DNA of 7,429 nt from an uncultured bacterium (GTDB lineage Bacteria; Methylomirabilota; Methylomirabilia; Rokubacteriales; CSP1-6). The stretch is from the NCBI GenBank assembly GCA_946479205.1, contig CAMLFJ010000151.1, positions 1 through 7,429 of the forward strand, in the 5' to 3' direction. Positions 1-6,161 of the stretch are shown one piece after another. Numbering within the stretch: the first letter of the stretch is position 1; each line of letters begins with the position of its first letter. The notes under the pieces are model-generated. The model saw only the letters and a program-made list of their open reading frames with translations, did not search any database and was not told the DNA's origin. The translations under genes and the position numbers were made by a program.

Positions 1-632
1 CCCTTGTCCGGGATCGGCCAGATGAACTTGCCGGTCGCCCCCATGGCCCACGTGAGCCGCGTCCGCGCGAGCGCGCCCGCCTCCGCCTCGGCGGGGACCG
101 CGAACATCGCCTTCGCGGCGGGGCCGTCCGGCCGGTGGAAGACGTAGCCCGGCATCTCGCCCGGACCCTGCAGCATCCAGTTGACCACCGGCGCGTCGTC
201 CAGCCAGAGCCCGATCGGATCGATGAGGGCGAGCCGCTTGACCCGGGCCGGCTGCAGCGCCGCCACCTCGCAGGCCACCATGGCCCCGAAGGAGTGGCCG
301 GCCAGCACGACGTCGCGCAGCTTGAGCTGCTCGAACAGCTCGTCGTAGCAGAGGACGAGGTCCCACAGGGAGTCCACGTGCCGGATCGCGTCCGGATCGT
401 CCGGGCTCGTACCCGGGTGCTCCGGCGCGTAGACCGTGAACTGCCGGGCGAGCTCGTCGAGGAACGGACCCCACGTGAGGCCCCACGGTCCGTGGAAGAA
501 GACCACCGCCGGCCCGGTGCCGGCGACGTGCACGCGGATCGGCACGCGCCCGTTCCAGACGGTGACGGTCCGATTCTCGACCCCCTCACCCTGCCCTCTC
601 CCCCGAGGGGAGAGGGTGCCATCGGCGCTCAT
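1..632 (-). CDS. alpha/beta hydrolase, 3' end beyond the left edge
   Basis: This is an alpha/beta-hydrolase-fold enzyme, probably a soluble cytoplasmic esterase, lactonase or C-C hydrolase; the substrate cannot be told. About 210 residues are visible. The oxyanion-side HGPWG lies at residues 47-51, and the nucleophile elbow GHSFG at 112-116 makes Ser114 the expected nucleophile. ALIDPIG follows at about 135-141, where the strand after the elbow is expected. The cap region begins near residue 150, and the catalytic acid and His would lie past the window edge. The ATG at 632 overlaps the stop of the upstream monooxygenase as ATGA. No Shine-Dalgarno sequence is visible before it, so translation is probably coupled. 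Residues 7-17 (LSPRGRGQGEG) are encoded by an inverted repeat and look like a disordered insertion; homology to the family starts near residue 20. The repeat also brings AGA and CCT codons, uncommon in this GC-rich context. Confidence 0.88.
   Translation of the reverse strand, partial: MSADGTLSPRGRGQGEGVENRTVTVWNGRVPIRVHVAGTGPAVVFFHGPWGLTWGPFLDELARQFTVYAPEHPGTSPDDPDAIRHVDSLWDLVLCYDELFEQLKLRDVVLAGHSFGAMVACEVAALQPARVKRLALIDPIGLWLDDAPVVNWMLQGPGEMPGYVFHRPDGPAAKAMFAVPAEAEAGALARTRLTWAMGATGKFIWPIPDK
594..616. repeat. 10-bp perfect inverted repeat of a dispersed palindromic family
   Basis: Bases 594-603 and 607-616 are perfect reverse complements (CCCTCTCCCC and GGGGAGAGGG) around a 3-base loop. The left flank from 584 (CCCTCACCCTG) matches the lead-in I remember for a small repeat scattered through many proteobacterial and related genomes, often read as LTLPSPRGEG in translated databases. 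Here it lies inside the first 17 codons of the alpha/beta hydrolase, in frame. In the minus-strand mRNA it would form a strong hairpin starting about 16 bases after the start codon. It has no T-tract on either strand, so it is not a standard intrinsic terminator. Family membership is from memory, not from a search. Confidence 0.72.
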
Positions 633-1867
633 CGCGCCGCGCCGGCGGGCTGGCGGCTGCCGCGCAGGCTCTTCGGCCACCAGTGATTCTCCCAGCCCTT
701 GTCGTCCCAGATCTCGCGCAGGCCGGGCAGCACCTCGCGCGCGAAGAGGTCGATGTTCTTGAGGGTCAGCTCGTGCGGCATCGAGCCGATCTGGACCAGC
801 ACCATCAGATTGCCCACGTTGAGCCGCTTGATGACCTCCTCGATCAGGCGCTCCTTCACGGTGGCCGGGCTGCCCGCGATCACGTAGCCCTTGTCCACGA
901 AGTCCTTGTAGCGGAGCGTCTTGGGATCCTCGGCGCGGCGCACCGGGTTGCGGTTGGCCGCGAGCAGGCTGCGGTAGTCCTGGTTGCCCGGCGGGGCGAA
1001 CCACTGGGGCGGCACGTGCAGGCACTTGTGATAGAAGTACTCGACGTGCTTCGCGTAGTCGGCTTCCGCCTGCGCGTCGGTCTCGGACACCGCGACGAGC
1101 TGCAGGAACCCCGCGCGGTACGGGTTGCGCTCGAGGCCCTTCTTCTCCACCACGTCCCAGTAGCCGTCCATCATGGTGGTGGCCGCGCGGGCGCCCGCGT
1201 AGGAGAGGAAGCAGTAGCAGACGTTGTGCTCGGTGGCGAAGTCGAACGTGCTGATGCTGCCCGAGCCCGGCACCCACACCGGGGGATGCGGCTCCTGCAC
1301 CGGCCGCGGCCAGAGGTTGACCTGCCCGAGCTGGAAGTACTTCCCGTTCCACGCGAAGATCTCCTTGGCCTGCCACGCCTTCAGCACGAGCTCGAACGCC
1401 TCCCGGTAGCGCTCGCGGTGCTCCATCGGGGTGATCCCGTAGGCGAGGTTGACGTCCATCGGGCTGCCGAGCGGCAGGCCCGCGACGAGGCGCCCGCCGC
1501 TGATGCAATCGAGCATGCCGTACTCCTCGGCCACCCGGACCGGCGGCGAGGTGGTCGGCAGCGTCATCCCCATCTGGACGATGGCCACGTCGAGGCCGTT
1601 GGTCTGCTTGGCGAGAACGCTGCCCATGAGATTGGGGCTCGGCATGAACCCGTACGCGTTCTGGTGGTGCTCGTTGGTGCACACCCCGTCGAAGCCGGCC
1701 CGGGCCGCGTACAGCAGCTCGTCGAGCGTCCAGTTGTAGTACTGGCCCACGCGCCGGGCGTCGGCCAGCTCCCACCAGGGCGGCGTGACCCACACGCTCT
1801 CGTAGCGGCGCTCGAAGTCCTGGGGCAGCTCGCGGTGGGGCATCAGGTGGAACGCGCTGACTTTCAT
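629..1867 (-). CDS. luciferase-like (LLM class) flavin-dependent monooxygenase
   Basis: A 412-residue protein of the bacterial luciferase-like monooxygenase family: FMN-linked TIM-barrel enzymes that use reduced flavin from a partner reductase and O2 to oxidise small organic substrates. Visible landmarks are the DELLYAARAGFDGV strand-helix start (49-62), NEHHQ at 65-69 (a typical flavin-site His pair), VQMGMTLPTTSPPVRVAEE at 97-115, the DCISGGRLVAGLPLG loop at 120-134, HPPVWVPGSGS at 194-204 (phosphate-binding region) and AGSPATVKERL at 331-341 near the end. Length is normal for the long LLM subgroup. The ATG at 1867 is preferred over longer readings: AAGGGAG ends 9 bases upstream, a 17-bp-spaced promoter lies just before it, and family similarity begins at this Met. 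It is first in a minus-strand operon, sharing ATGA with the alpha/beta hydrolase. No reductase gene is visible. The exact substrate is unknown. Confidence 0.93.
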   Translation of the reverse strand: MKVSAFHLMPHRELPQDFERRYESVWVTPPWWELADARRVGQYYNWTLDELLYAARAGFDGVCTNEHHQNAYGFMPSPNLMGSVLAKQTNGLDVAIVQMGMTLPTTSPPVRVAEEYGMLDCISGGRLVAGLPLGSPMDVNLAYGITPMEHRERYREAFELVLKAWQAKEIFAWNGKYFQLGQVNLWPRPVQEPHPPVWVPGSGSISTFDFATEHNVCYCFLSYAGARAATTMMDGYWDVVEKKGLERNPYRAGFLQLVAVSETDAQAEADYAKHVEYFYHKCLHVPPQWFAPPGNQDYRSLLAANRNPVRRAEDPKTLRYKDFVDKGYVIAGSPATVKERLIEEVIKRLNVGNLMVLVQIGSMPHELTLKNIDLFAREVLPGLREIWDDKGWENHWWPKSLRGSRQPAGAAR

Positions 1868-1876
1868 GGACGGGCT

Positions 1877-1883
1877 CTCCCTT
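1877..1883 (-). promoter_or_regulatory. ribosome binding site of the monooxygenase
   Basis: On the minus strand AAGGGAG lies 9 bases before the ATG at 1867. It decides this start over an in-frame upstream reading that would run back to 2005 and overlap the divergent gene. Confidence 0.7.
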
Positions 1884-1903
1884 CCCGACACGGGGATGGG
1901 GGA

Positions 1904-1932
1904 AGCATAAGCGACCCGGCAGGCCGGCTCAA
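1904..1932 (-). promoter_or_regulatory. sigma70-type promoter for the monooxygenase-hydrolase operon
   Basis: Read on the minus strand, TTGAGC (1932-1927, four of six matches to TTGACA) is followed after exactly 17 bases by TATGCT (1909-1904, four of six matches to TATAAT). Transcription would start near 1897, giving a leader of about 30 bases that contains the ribosome binding site. The spacer holds a small inverted repeat, CCGGC-AG-GCCGG (1916-1927), whose last base touches the -35 box; it could be an operator but may be chance in GC-rich DNA. The match is by eye only. Confidence 0.5.
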
Positions 1933-1934
1933 GT

Positions 1935-1966
1935 TTGCGGAGGAAGCGGCCCGGGTCAGCTAGACT
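1935..1966 (+). promoter_or_regulatory. possible weak promoter for the HEAT/HD-GYP/PssA operon
   Basis: TAGACT (1961-1966) matches four of six -10 positions. The only -35 candidate, TTGCGG (1935-1940), matches three of six and sits 20 bases away, longer than usual. If real, transcription would start about 1973, only a few bases before the GTG at 1978. The mRNA would be nearly leaderless, which would agree with the lack of a Shine-Dalgarno sequence there. The site lies back to back with the minus-strand promoter in a 110-bp divergent gap. Confidence 0.25.
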
Positions 1967-1977
1967 CAACCCCAAAC

Positions 1978-4368
1978 GTGGAGAAACCGGGTCCCCCGCC
2001 CACACTGTCCGAGGTCGTGTCCGCGCTGGTGACCGCGTGGCGGAATCTGGCCGCCTATCCGCCAGGCCATCCCGCCCGCGCCTCGGCGCTGGCCACCGCG
2101 CACGCCCGCGTGCGCGCGTCCCTGGCCGCCGCGAGTCCCCTGGTGCTGGGGATCAGCCGGGACGGGCTCGTCAGCGCGGGCAAGAAGATCGAGACGCCGC
2201 AAGTGCGGGCCTTCGCGCGGGCGCTCTACCGGCGCAACGGCGGCCTGCTGCGGATCGAGGAAGACGTGCAGTCCGCCGAGCTCGAGCGCTTCCTCGCCCT
2301 CCTGGGCGACACCGGGGCCGCCCGCGATCAGCCCCTCACCGGCGACGAGCTGCCCGCCGCCGGCATCACCCACATCTCCGTCGCGGCCATCGACTACAGC
2401 GCCCTCGTGACGACCACGGACCTCACGGCCGGCGCGCCGGAGGAAAACTCGCTGTGGGACGGGCTTCTGGAGTCGCTCCTCGCCGTCGAGCCCATCGGGG
2501 CAGGGGGCGACGTCTCGGGTTCTCGCGAGCGCTCCTCGGCGGAGACCATCGCCTCGCTCTTCCGTGGCGGCCCCGGCACGGGCGGGCCGGGCGCGGGCGG
2601 ACCGGGGGGCGGGGGGCCGGGCGGTGGGGGAACCGGGGGCTCCGGAGGCGGGGGCGCCAGCGGGGCCGGTTGGGGTGGGGGCGGCAGCGGACGGGGGAGC
2701 GGCCGGGGCGGCAGCGGATTCGACGCGGCGGGCGGCGCGGCCGGATCTGGCGGCCGCCTCGGCATGGCCGCCGCGTACACGCTCGCGGGACTCGTGGGCA
2801 ATCGCCTGGAGAGCGCGGACAGCGACGAGCGGGAGAAGCTCGCCCCGCAGATCATCCAGCTCCTCCGCGCGCTGCCCGGCGAGGTCCGCGAGCCGGTGCT
2901 GGCCGCCGCGCTCCGCACCCTCGCCCGCGAGGAGACGGCGAGCCGCCACCTGGCCAGCCTGGCCGCGGCGCTGCCCGCCGCCGACGTGCTCCGCGGCCTG
3001 CGGCGCCTGGCCCGCGAGCAGGGCCAGCTCTCGAGCCACGCGCTCCAGATGGCCCAGGCCCTCGCTGAGGCGCACGAGGAGATGGCCCCCGCGCCGGCCC
3101 TGCCCGAGCCGCCCGCGGACTTCGCGGAGATGGCCGCGCTGTTCCGCGAGGAGGACGTGGACCGTTACAACCCCGAGGACCATCGCGTGCTGCTGGCCCA
3201 GAAGCCCACGGTGGACCTGGACGCGATCGCGGTCGAGGTGGCCGCCGATCCCGACGCCTTCGGCCCCGACACCGAGAGCGACGACGCGATCGAGCGGCGG
3301 GTCGTCACCACGCTGCTCGACATGACCGCGGGCGCCCCCGACATCGTGCGGCCGCTCGTCCTGGGCCGCCTGCGGGAGATCTTCGTGCGAGCGCTCCAGC
3401 AGAACCGCTTCGCCCAGGCCGTCGGCATCATCCGCGCGGTGCGCGACCTCGCCGCGGACCCGAGCCTGACGGAGCGGCGCGCGGCGCTCGACGAGTTCCT
3501 GGCCAACCTCGCCGACGCCCCGACCCTGGCCGCCCTCGTGGCCGCGAGCCGGCAGCCGGGCGGGCCGCCCTTCGTGCAGGTGCAGACGCTGATCCTGGCC
3601 CTGGGCGCCTCGGCGGCGCGCGGGCTCCTGGAGGCGCTGGCCGCCGAGCAGGATCGGGGACGCCGCCTGCGGCTGATCGAGCTCGCGGCCTCGCTGGGTC
3701 CCGCCATCGTCCCGGAGACGCGGCGCCTCCTCGCGGATCCGCGCTGGTACGTGGTCCGGAACATGGTCCTGCTCCTCCGGCGGGTGCAGGACCGCTCGGC
3801 CATGAGCGAGATCCTGCGCTGCGCGGATCATCCCGATCTCCGCGTCCGGCTCGAAGCGATCCGCGCGCTCTTCGCCTTCGACTCCAAGGTGCCGCGCGAC
3901 CTGCTCGCGCGGACCATCAACCATCCCGACCCGAGGCTGGCCGAGGCGGCGGTGCTGCTCTCCGGCCAGCACCGCATCACCCAGGCGACCGACCTGCTGG
4001 TCGAGATCCTGCTCCGCTGGGATTTCTTCGGGCGGCACCGCTCGATGCGCCTCAAGGCGCTCCGCGCGCTCGCCGACCTCGGGGACCCCGCGGTCCTGCC
4101 GCGGCTCGGCCGCTTCTTCCGCGAGCGGCCGTTCCCGATGGTGGTGATCGAGGAGCGCCGGTCCGCGTACCGCTACCTGAGCTCCTACCCGGTGGCCGCC
4201 CGCGCGCCCTTGGTGGCGAAGGGGGAGAGATCCCGCGATGCCATCATCCGCGACATCTGCCGCGGCCTCGCGAAGGTGGGTCCTCCCCCGACGCCCGCGC
4301 ACACGCCCGAGCACTCGCCCGAGAATTCGGTGGATGGCGAGGGGCCGGCGGGAGGGAGCTCCGAATGA
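1978..4368 (+). CDS. HEAT-repeat-like protein with N-terminal alpha/beta module and glycine-rich linker
   Basis: A 796-residue protein, probably a soluble scaffold; no catalytic motif, signal peptide or membrane segment is seen. Four parts are visible. (1) Residues about 10-143 form an alpha/beta module with YPPGHP at 27-32, a strand pair at 55-67 (SPLVLGISRDGLV), helix VRAFARALYRR at 76-86 and helix AELERFLALLG at 100-110; it resembles the start of the next gene product. (2) Residues 197-260 are mostly Gly with Ser, Pro and Ala. (3) Residues 262-560 are helical, with many Ala/Leu/Arg helices. (4) Residues about 565-745 look like degenerate HEAT repeats: LLADPRWYVVRNM, ADHPDLRVRLEAIRALF, NHPDPRLAEAAVLL and MRLKALRALADLGDPAVLP show the A-helix/B-helix pattern. 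The last 28 residues are Pro/Thr/Ser-rich and likely disordered. GTG at 1978 has no ribosome binding site; GTG at 2017, with GAGG close by, is an alternative. Its stop overlaps the HD-GYP start as ATGA. Confidence 0.85.
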   Translation: MEKPGPPPTLSEVVSALVTAWRNLAAYPPGHPARASALATAHARVRASLAAASPLVLGISRDGLVSAGKKIETPQVRAFARALYRRNGGLLRIEEDVQSAELERFLALLGDTGAARDQPLTGDELPAAGITHISVAAIDYSALVTTTDLTAGAPEENSLWDGLLESLLAVEPIGAGGDVSGSRERSSAETIASLFRGGPGTGGPGAGGPGGGGPGGGGTGGSGGGGASGAGWGGGGSGRGSGRGGSGFDAAGGAAGSGGRLGMAAAYTLAGLVGNRLESADSDEREKLAPQIIQLLRALPGEVREPVLAAALRTLAREETASRHLASLAAALPAADVLRGLRRLAREQGQLSSHALQMAQALAEAHEEMAPAPALPEPPADFAEMAALFREEDVDRYNPEDHRVLLAQKPTVDLDAIAVEVAADPDAFGPDTESDDAIERRVVTTLLDMTAGAPDIVRPLVLGRLREIFVRALQQNRFAQAVGIIRAVRDLAADPSLTERRAALDEFLANLADAPTLAALVAASRQPGGPPFVQVQTLILALGASAARGLLEALAAEQDRGRRLRLIELAASLGPAIVPETRRLLADPRWYVVRNMVLLLRRVQDRSAMSEILRCADHPDLRVRLEAIRALFAFDSKVPRDLLARTINHPDPRLAEAAVLLSGQHRITQATDLLVEILLRWDFFGRHRSMRLKALRALADLGDPAVLPRLGRFFRERPFPMVVIEERRSAYRYLSSYPVAARAPLVAKGERSRDAIIRDICRGLAKVGPPPTPAHTPEHSPENSVDGEGPAGGSSE
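2566..2757 (+). repeat. glycine-rich linker-coding tract with G-quadruplex-type G runs
   Basis: This in-frame tract encodes about 64 residues, mostly Gly, as irregular GGPG, GGGG and GSGRG units (residues 197-260 of the HEAT-like protein). At DNA level the coding strand has five runs of three or more G (2604-2609, 2611-2616, 2619-2621, 2626-2630, 2635-2639) separated by loops of 1, 2, 4 and 4 bases, which meets the usual G-quadruplex pattern. Reading frame and codon bias are the same on both sides, so it is a linker rather than a frameshift. Such tracts change length easily by slippage. Confidence 0.75.
4351..4358 (+). promoter_or_regulatory. strong ribosome binding site of the HD-GYP gene
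   Basis: GGAGGGAG sits 6 bases before the ATG at 4365, inside the 3' end of the HEAT-like gene. It is the best Shine-Dalgarno match on the plus strand of the window and fixes the start at the ATGA overlap. It suggests the HD-GYP protein can be made at a higher rate than by coupling alone. Confidence 0.75.
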
Positions 4369-5561
4369 GCGAGCCGGCGATTCCGGGCGCGCTCTCCGCG
4401 GTGGACCGGCTGGTGGTCAGCCTCGTCGCCGGGATCAACATGCGCGCGCTCTACGGCTCCGAGCATCCCGCGCTGGCCAGCCACGTGGACCGCATCCTGG
4501 AGGCGGTGAGCGCGGCCTGCCACGAGCGGCAGCGGGACTCGCTCACGTTCCTGGTGGTCGGCCAGGACCTCGTGGTCGAGACCCAGCCGCTGCGGACGGG
4601 CAGCCTCTACCACCAGCAGTTCATCCGGGCGCTCACCCGGCGCGGCGTGGAGCGCCTGACGGTGGCGCACGGCCTCGAAGCCGAGGAGTGCGTGCGCTTC
4701 CTGACTCCGATGGCGCTCGGCGGCGTGCCGATCTCCACGCGCTACATCACGGTGGGCCGGGTCGAGCTGCAGGCCGCTCCCCTGATCGAGGAGGGCCCCG
4801 GCCCCGGGACCGGGGTGGGCGGGGGCCACGGCAAGGGGCCGGGGGGCGACTCGGCGATCGAATCGCTGACCGCGCAGAACGTGGACGGGGCCCGCGACGC
4901 GTTCACCGAGTTCCGTACCGACCGCCGGGGCGGCCTCGTGCGCCTCGAGCAGGTGGTGTGGAGCCTCATGGACGCGCTCCAGCGGGCCACCCGCGAGATC
5001 CTGCCCCTCGCGCCGCTCAAGACGCACGACGACTACACCTTCGTGCACTCGGTGAACGTCTCGCTGCTCACCCTGGCCCAGGCGCGCTCGTTCGGCATCG
5101 AGGGGGCGCGGCTGCACGCCATCGGGCTCGCCGCGTTCCTGCACGACATCGGCAAGCTCAGGATCCCGCTCGACGTGCTGAACAAGCCGGGCAAGCTCGA
5201 GGGCGACGAATGGCGGATCATGATGGGCCACGCCCAGGAGGGCGCCACTCACCTCTGCGGGGTCGAGGGCAGCCATCCGCTCGCGATCCTGGTGGCCTAC
5301 GAGCACCACATGCGCTACGACGGCCAGCCGAACTACCCGGTGCCGCGCATCGGCCGCCGGCCCACCCTGGCGAGCCAGATGACCGCCATCTCGGACGTCT
5401 ACGACGCGATCTGCACCACGCGGCCCTACGCGAAGGCGCGCTCGCGCCAGTTCGCGGTGAGCGTGCTCACCGAGCGGGTGGGCACCTTCCACAACCCCGG
5501 CCTGGTGGCGAACTTCGTCCGCATGGTCGGCGTCGAGCCCAGTCCCCCGGCTGCGCCATGA
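4365..5561 (+). CDS. HD-GYP-type phosphohydrolase domain protein with N-terminal alpha/beta module
   Basis: A 398-residue soluble protein of the HD-GYP family, whose studied members hydrolyse cyclic di-GMP or related dinucleotides at a two- or three-metal site. Residues 10-140 form a module with GSEHP at 31-35, strands at 60-72 and helices at 82-92 and 105-116, resembling the start of the upstream gene product. A glycine-rich linker (144-162) and helical stretch (165-215) lead to the HD-GYP domain (about 220-395). Metal-site residues seen are His228 in VHSVNV, His260-Asp261 in HDIGK with Lys264, His289 in GHAQEG, His314-His315, and Asp344 in DVYDAI followed by RPY at 353-355. VLNKPGKL at 271-278 is typical. 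The signature HHExxDGxGYP appears as HHMRYDGQPNYP (314-325): Glu is Met and GYP is replaced by PNYP with one extra residue. Activity is therefore likely but its substrate is uncertain. No REC, PAS or GAF domain is present. It overlaps pssA by ATGA. Confidence 0.92.
   Translation: MSEPAIPGALSAVDRLVVSLVAGINMRALYGSEHPALASHVDRILEAVSAACHERQRDSLTFLVVGQDLVVETQPLRTGSLYHQQFIRALTRRGVERLTVAHGLEAEECVRFLTPMALGGVPISTRYITVGRVELQAAPLIEEGPGPGTGVGGGHGKGPGGDSAIESLTAQNVDGARDAFTEFRTDRRGGLVRLEQVVWSLMDALQRATREILPLAPLKTHDDYTFVHSVNVSLLTLAQARSFGIEGARLHAIGLAAFLHDIGKLRIPLDVLNKPGKLEGDEWRIMMGHAQEGATHLCGVEGSHPLAILVAYEHHMRYDGQPNYPVPRIGRRPTLASQMTAISDVYDAICTTRPYAKARSRQFAVSVLTERVGTFHNPGLVANFVRMVGVEPSPPAAP
4794..4850 (+). repeat. 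short glycine-rich linker-coding tract with G-quadruplex-type G runs
   Basis: This tract encodes the Gly/Pro linker at residues 144-162 of the HD-GYP protein. The coding strand carries G runs at 4806-4808, 4812-4815, 4817-4819 and 4821-4825 with loops of 3, 1 and 1 bases, then further runs at 4835-4838 and 4841-4846. It sits at the same place, just after the N-terminal module, as the longer tract in the upstream gene. Confidence 0.6.
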
Positions 5562-6157
5562 CCGGCCGCCACTTCTCGATGATCCGCAACTTTCACCTGG
5601 CGGATTTCTTCACCATCGTCAACGGCTTCTGCGGGGTGGCCGCCCTGTTCCAGGCCATGTGGTTCCTCGCGCGAGGCGAGCGCGGGCGCCTGGACGCGGC
5701 GGCCGCGCTCATCGTCCTGGCCCTGCTCTTCGACGTGCTCGACGGGCGCATCGCGCGCTGGCGGCACCACGCCTCCCCGATGGGGCGCGAGCTGGATTCC
5801 CTCGCCGACGTGATCTCGTTCGGGGTGGCCCCCGCGGGCATCGCGTTCGCGGCGGGGCTGCGGAGCACGCTCGATCAGATCATCCTCATGTACTTCGTCG
5901 GCTGCGGGCTGAGCCGGCTCGCCCGCTACAACGTCACCGCGGAATCGCTCGCGGCCGAGACCGGCAAGGTGCGCTACTTCGAGGGCACGCCGATCCCGAC
6001 CAGCATCATCCCGCTCGGCGTGCTGCTTTTCGCCTTCCACCGCCAGAGCCTGTTTCCGGTGATGGTGGGCGGGCTCGAGCTACATCTGGTCAGCCTGCTC
6101 TTCCTCCTGTCCGGCAGCCTGATGATCAGCAAGACCCTGAAGGTCCCGAAGCCCTAG
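5558..6157 (+). CDS. pssA: CDP-diacylglycerol-serine O-phosphatidyltransferase (phosphatidylserine synthase)
   Basis: A 199-residue integral membrane enzyme of the CDP-alcohol phosphatidyltransferase family. It would make phosphatidylserine from CDP-diacylglycerol and L-serine, the first step towards phosphatidylethanolamine, at the inner face of the cytoplasmic membrane. The family signature DG-x2-AR-x8-G-x3-D-x3-D is complete: Asp62, Gly63, Ala66, Arg67, Gly76, Asp80, Asp84. Hydrophobic segments lie near residues 15-35, 46-62, 84-100, 106-119, 147-160 and 165-190. The opening LADFFTIVNGFCG, the middle LARYNVT, the GTPIP motif (143-147) and the ending SLMISKTLKVPKP fit serine-using (PssA) members rather than PgsA. 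Length agrees with short PssA forms. The ATG at 5558 shares ATGA with the HD-GYP gene and has no clear ribosome binding site; ATG at 5579 is a weaker alternative. The usual partner gene for phosphatidylserine decarboxylase is not in this window. Confidence 0.92.
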   Translation: MTGRHFSMIRNFHLADFFTIVNGFCGVAALFQAMWFLARGERGRLDAAAALIVLALLFDVLDGRIARWRHHASPMGRELDSLADVISFGVAPAGIAFAAGLRSTLDQIILMYFVGCGLSRLARYNVTAESLAAETGKVRYFEGTPIPTSIIPLGVLLFAFHRQSLFPVMVGGLELHLVSLLFLLSGSLMISKTLKVPKP

Positions 6158-6161
6158 CGCC

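Noticed and set aside
594..616. The palindrome as an intrinsic terminator between the monooxygenase and hydrolase genes
   Set aside because: It lies after the hydrolase start codon, inside coding sequence, and has no T-tract on either strand.
683..1963. Open frame of 426 codons on the plus strand opposite the monooxygenase
   Set aside because: It is antisense to a well-recognised LLM enzyme; its product is Arg/His/Val/Leu-rich with no domain, the usual artefact of GC-rich third positions.
1868..2005. N-terminal extension of the monooxygenase to 2005
   Set aside because: It would cross the promoter and the divergent gene start; the ATG at 1867 has a ribosome binding site and matches where the family starts.
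2566..2757. Glycine-rich tract as a frameshift or assembly fault
   Set aside because: The same frame carries sensible protein with the same codon bias before and after it, and the neighbouring paralogous gene has a similar linker at the same place.
1966..4314. Open frame of 782 codons on the minus strand opposite the HEAT-like gene
   Set aside because: Low-complexity Arg/Gly/His/Glu composition and no recognisable motif; the plus strand has sensible domains, a strong downstream ribosome site and ATGA coupling.
4185..5492. Open frame of 435 codons on the minus strand opposite the HD-GYP gene
   Set aside because: Antisense shadow of a gene with clear HD-GYP metal-binding motifs.
4238..5557. 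Upstream in-frame extension of pssA giving a 639-residue reading
   Set aside because: The extension is the wrong frame of the HD-GYP gene, rich in Arg/Pro/Gly; the PssA family begins at the Met at 5558.
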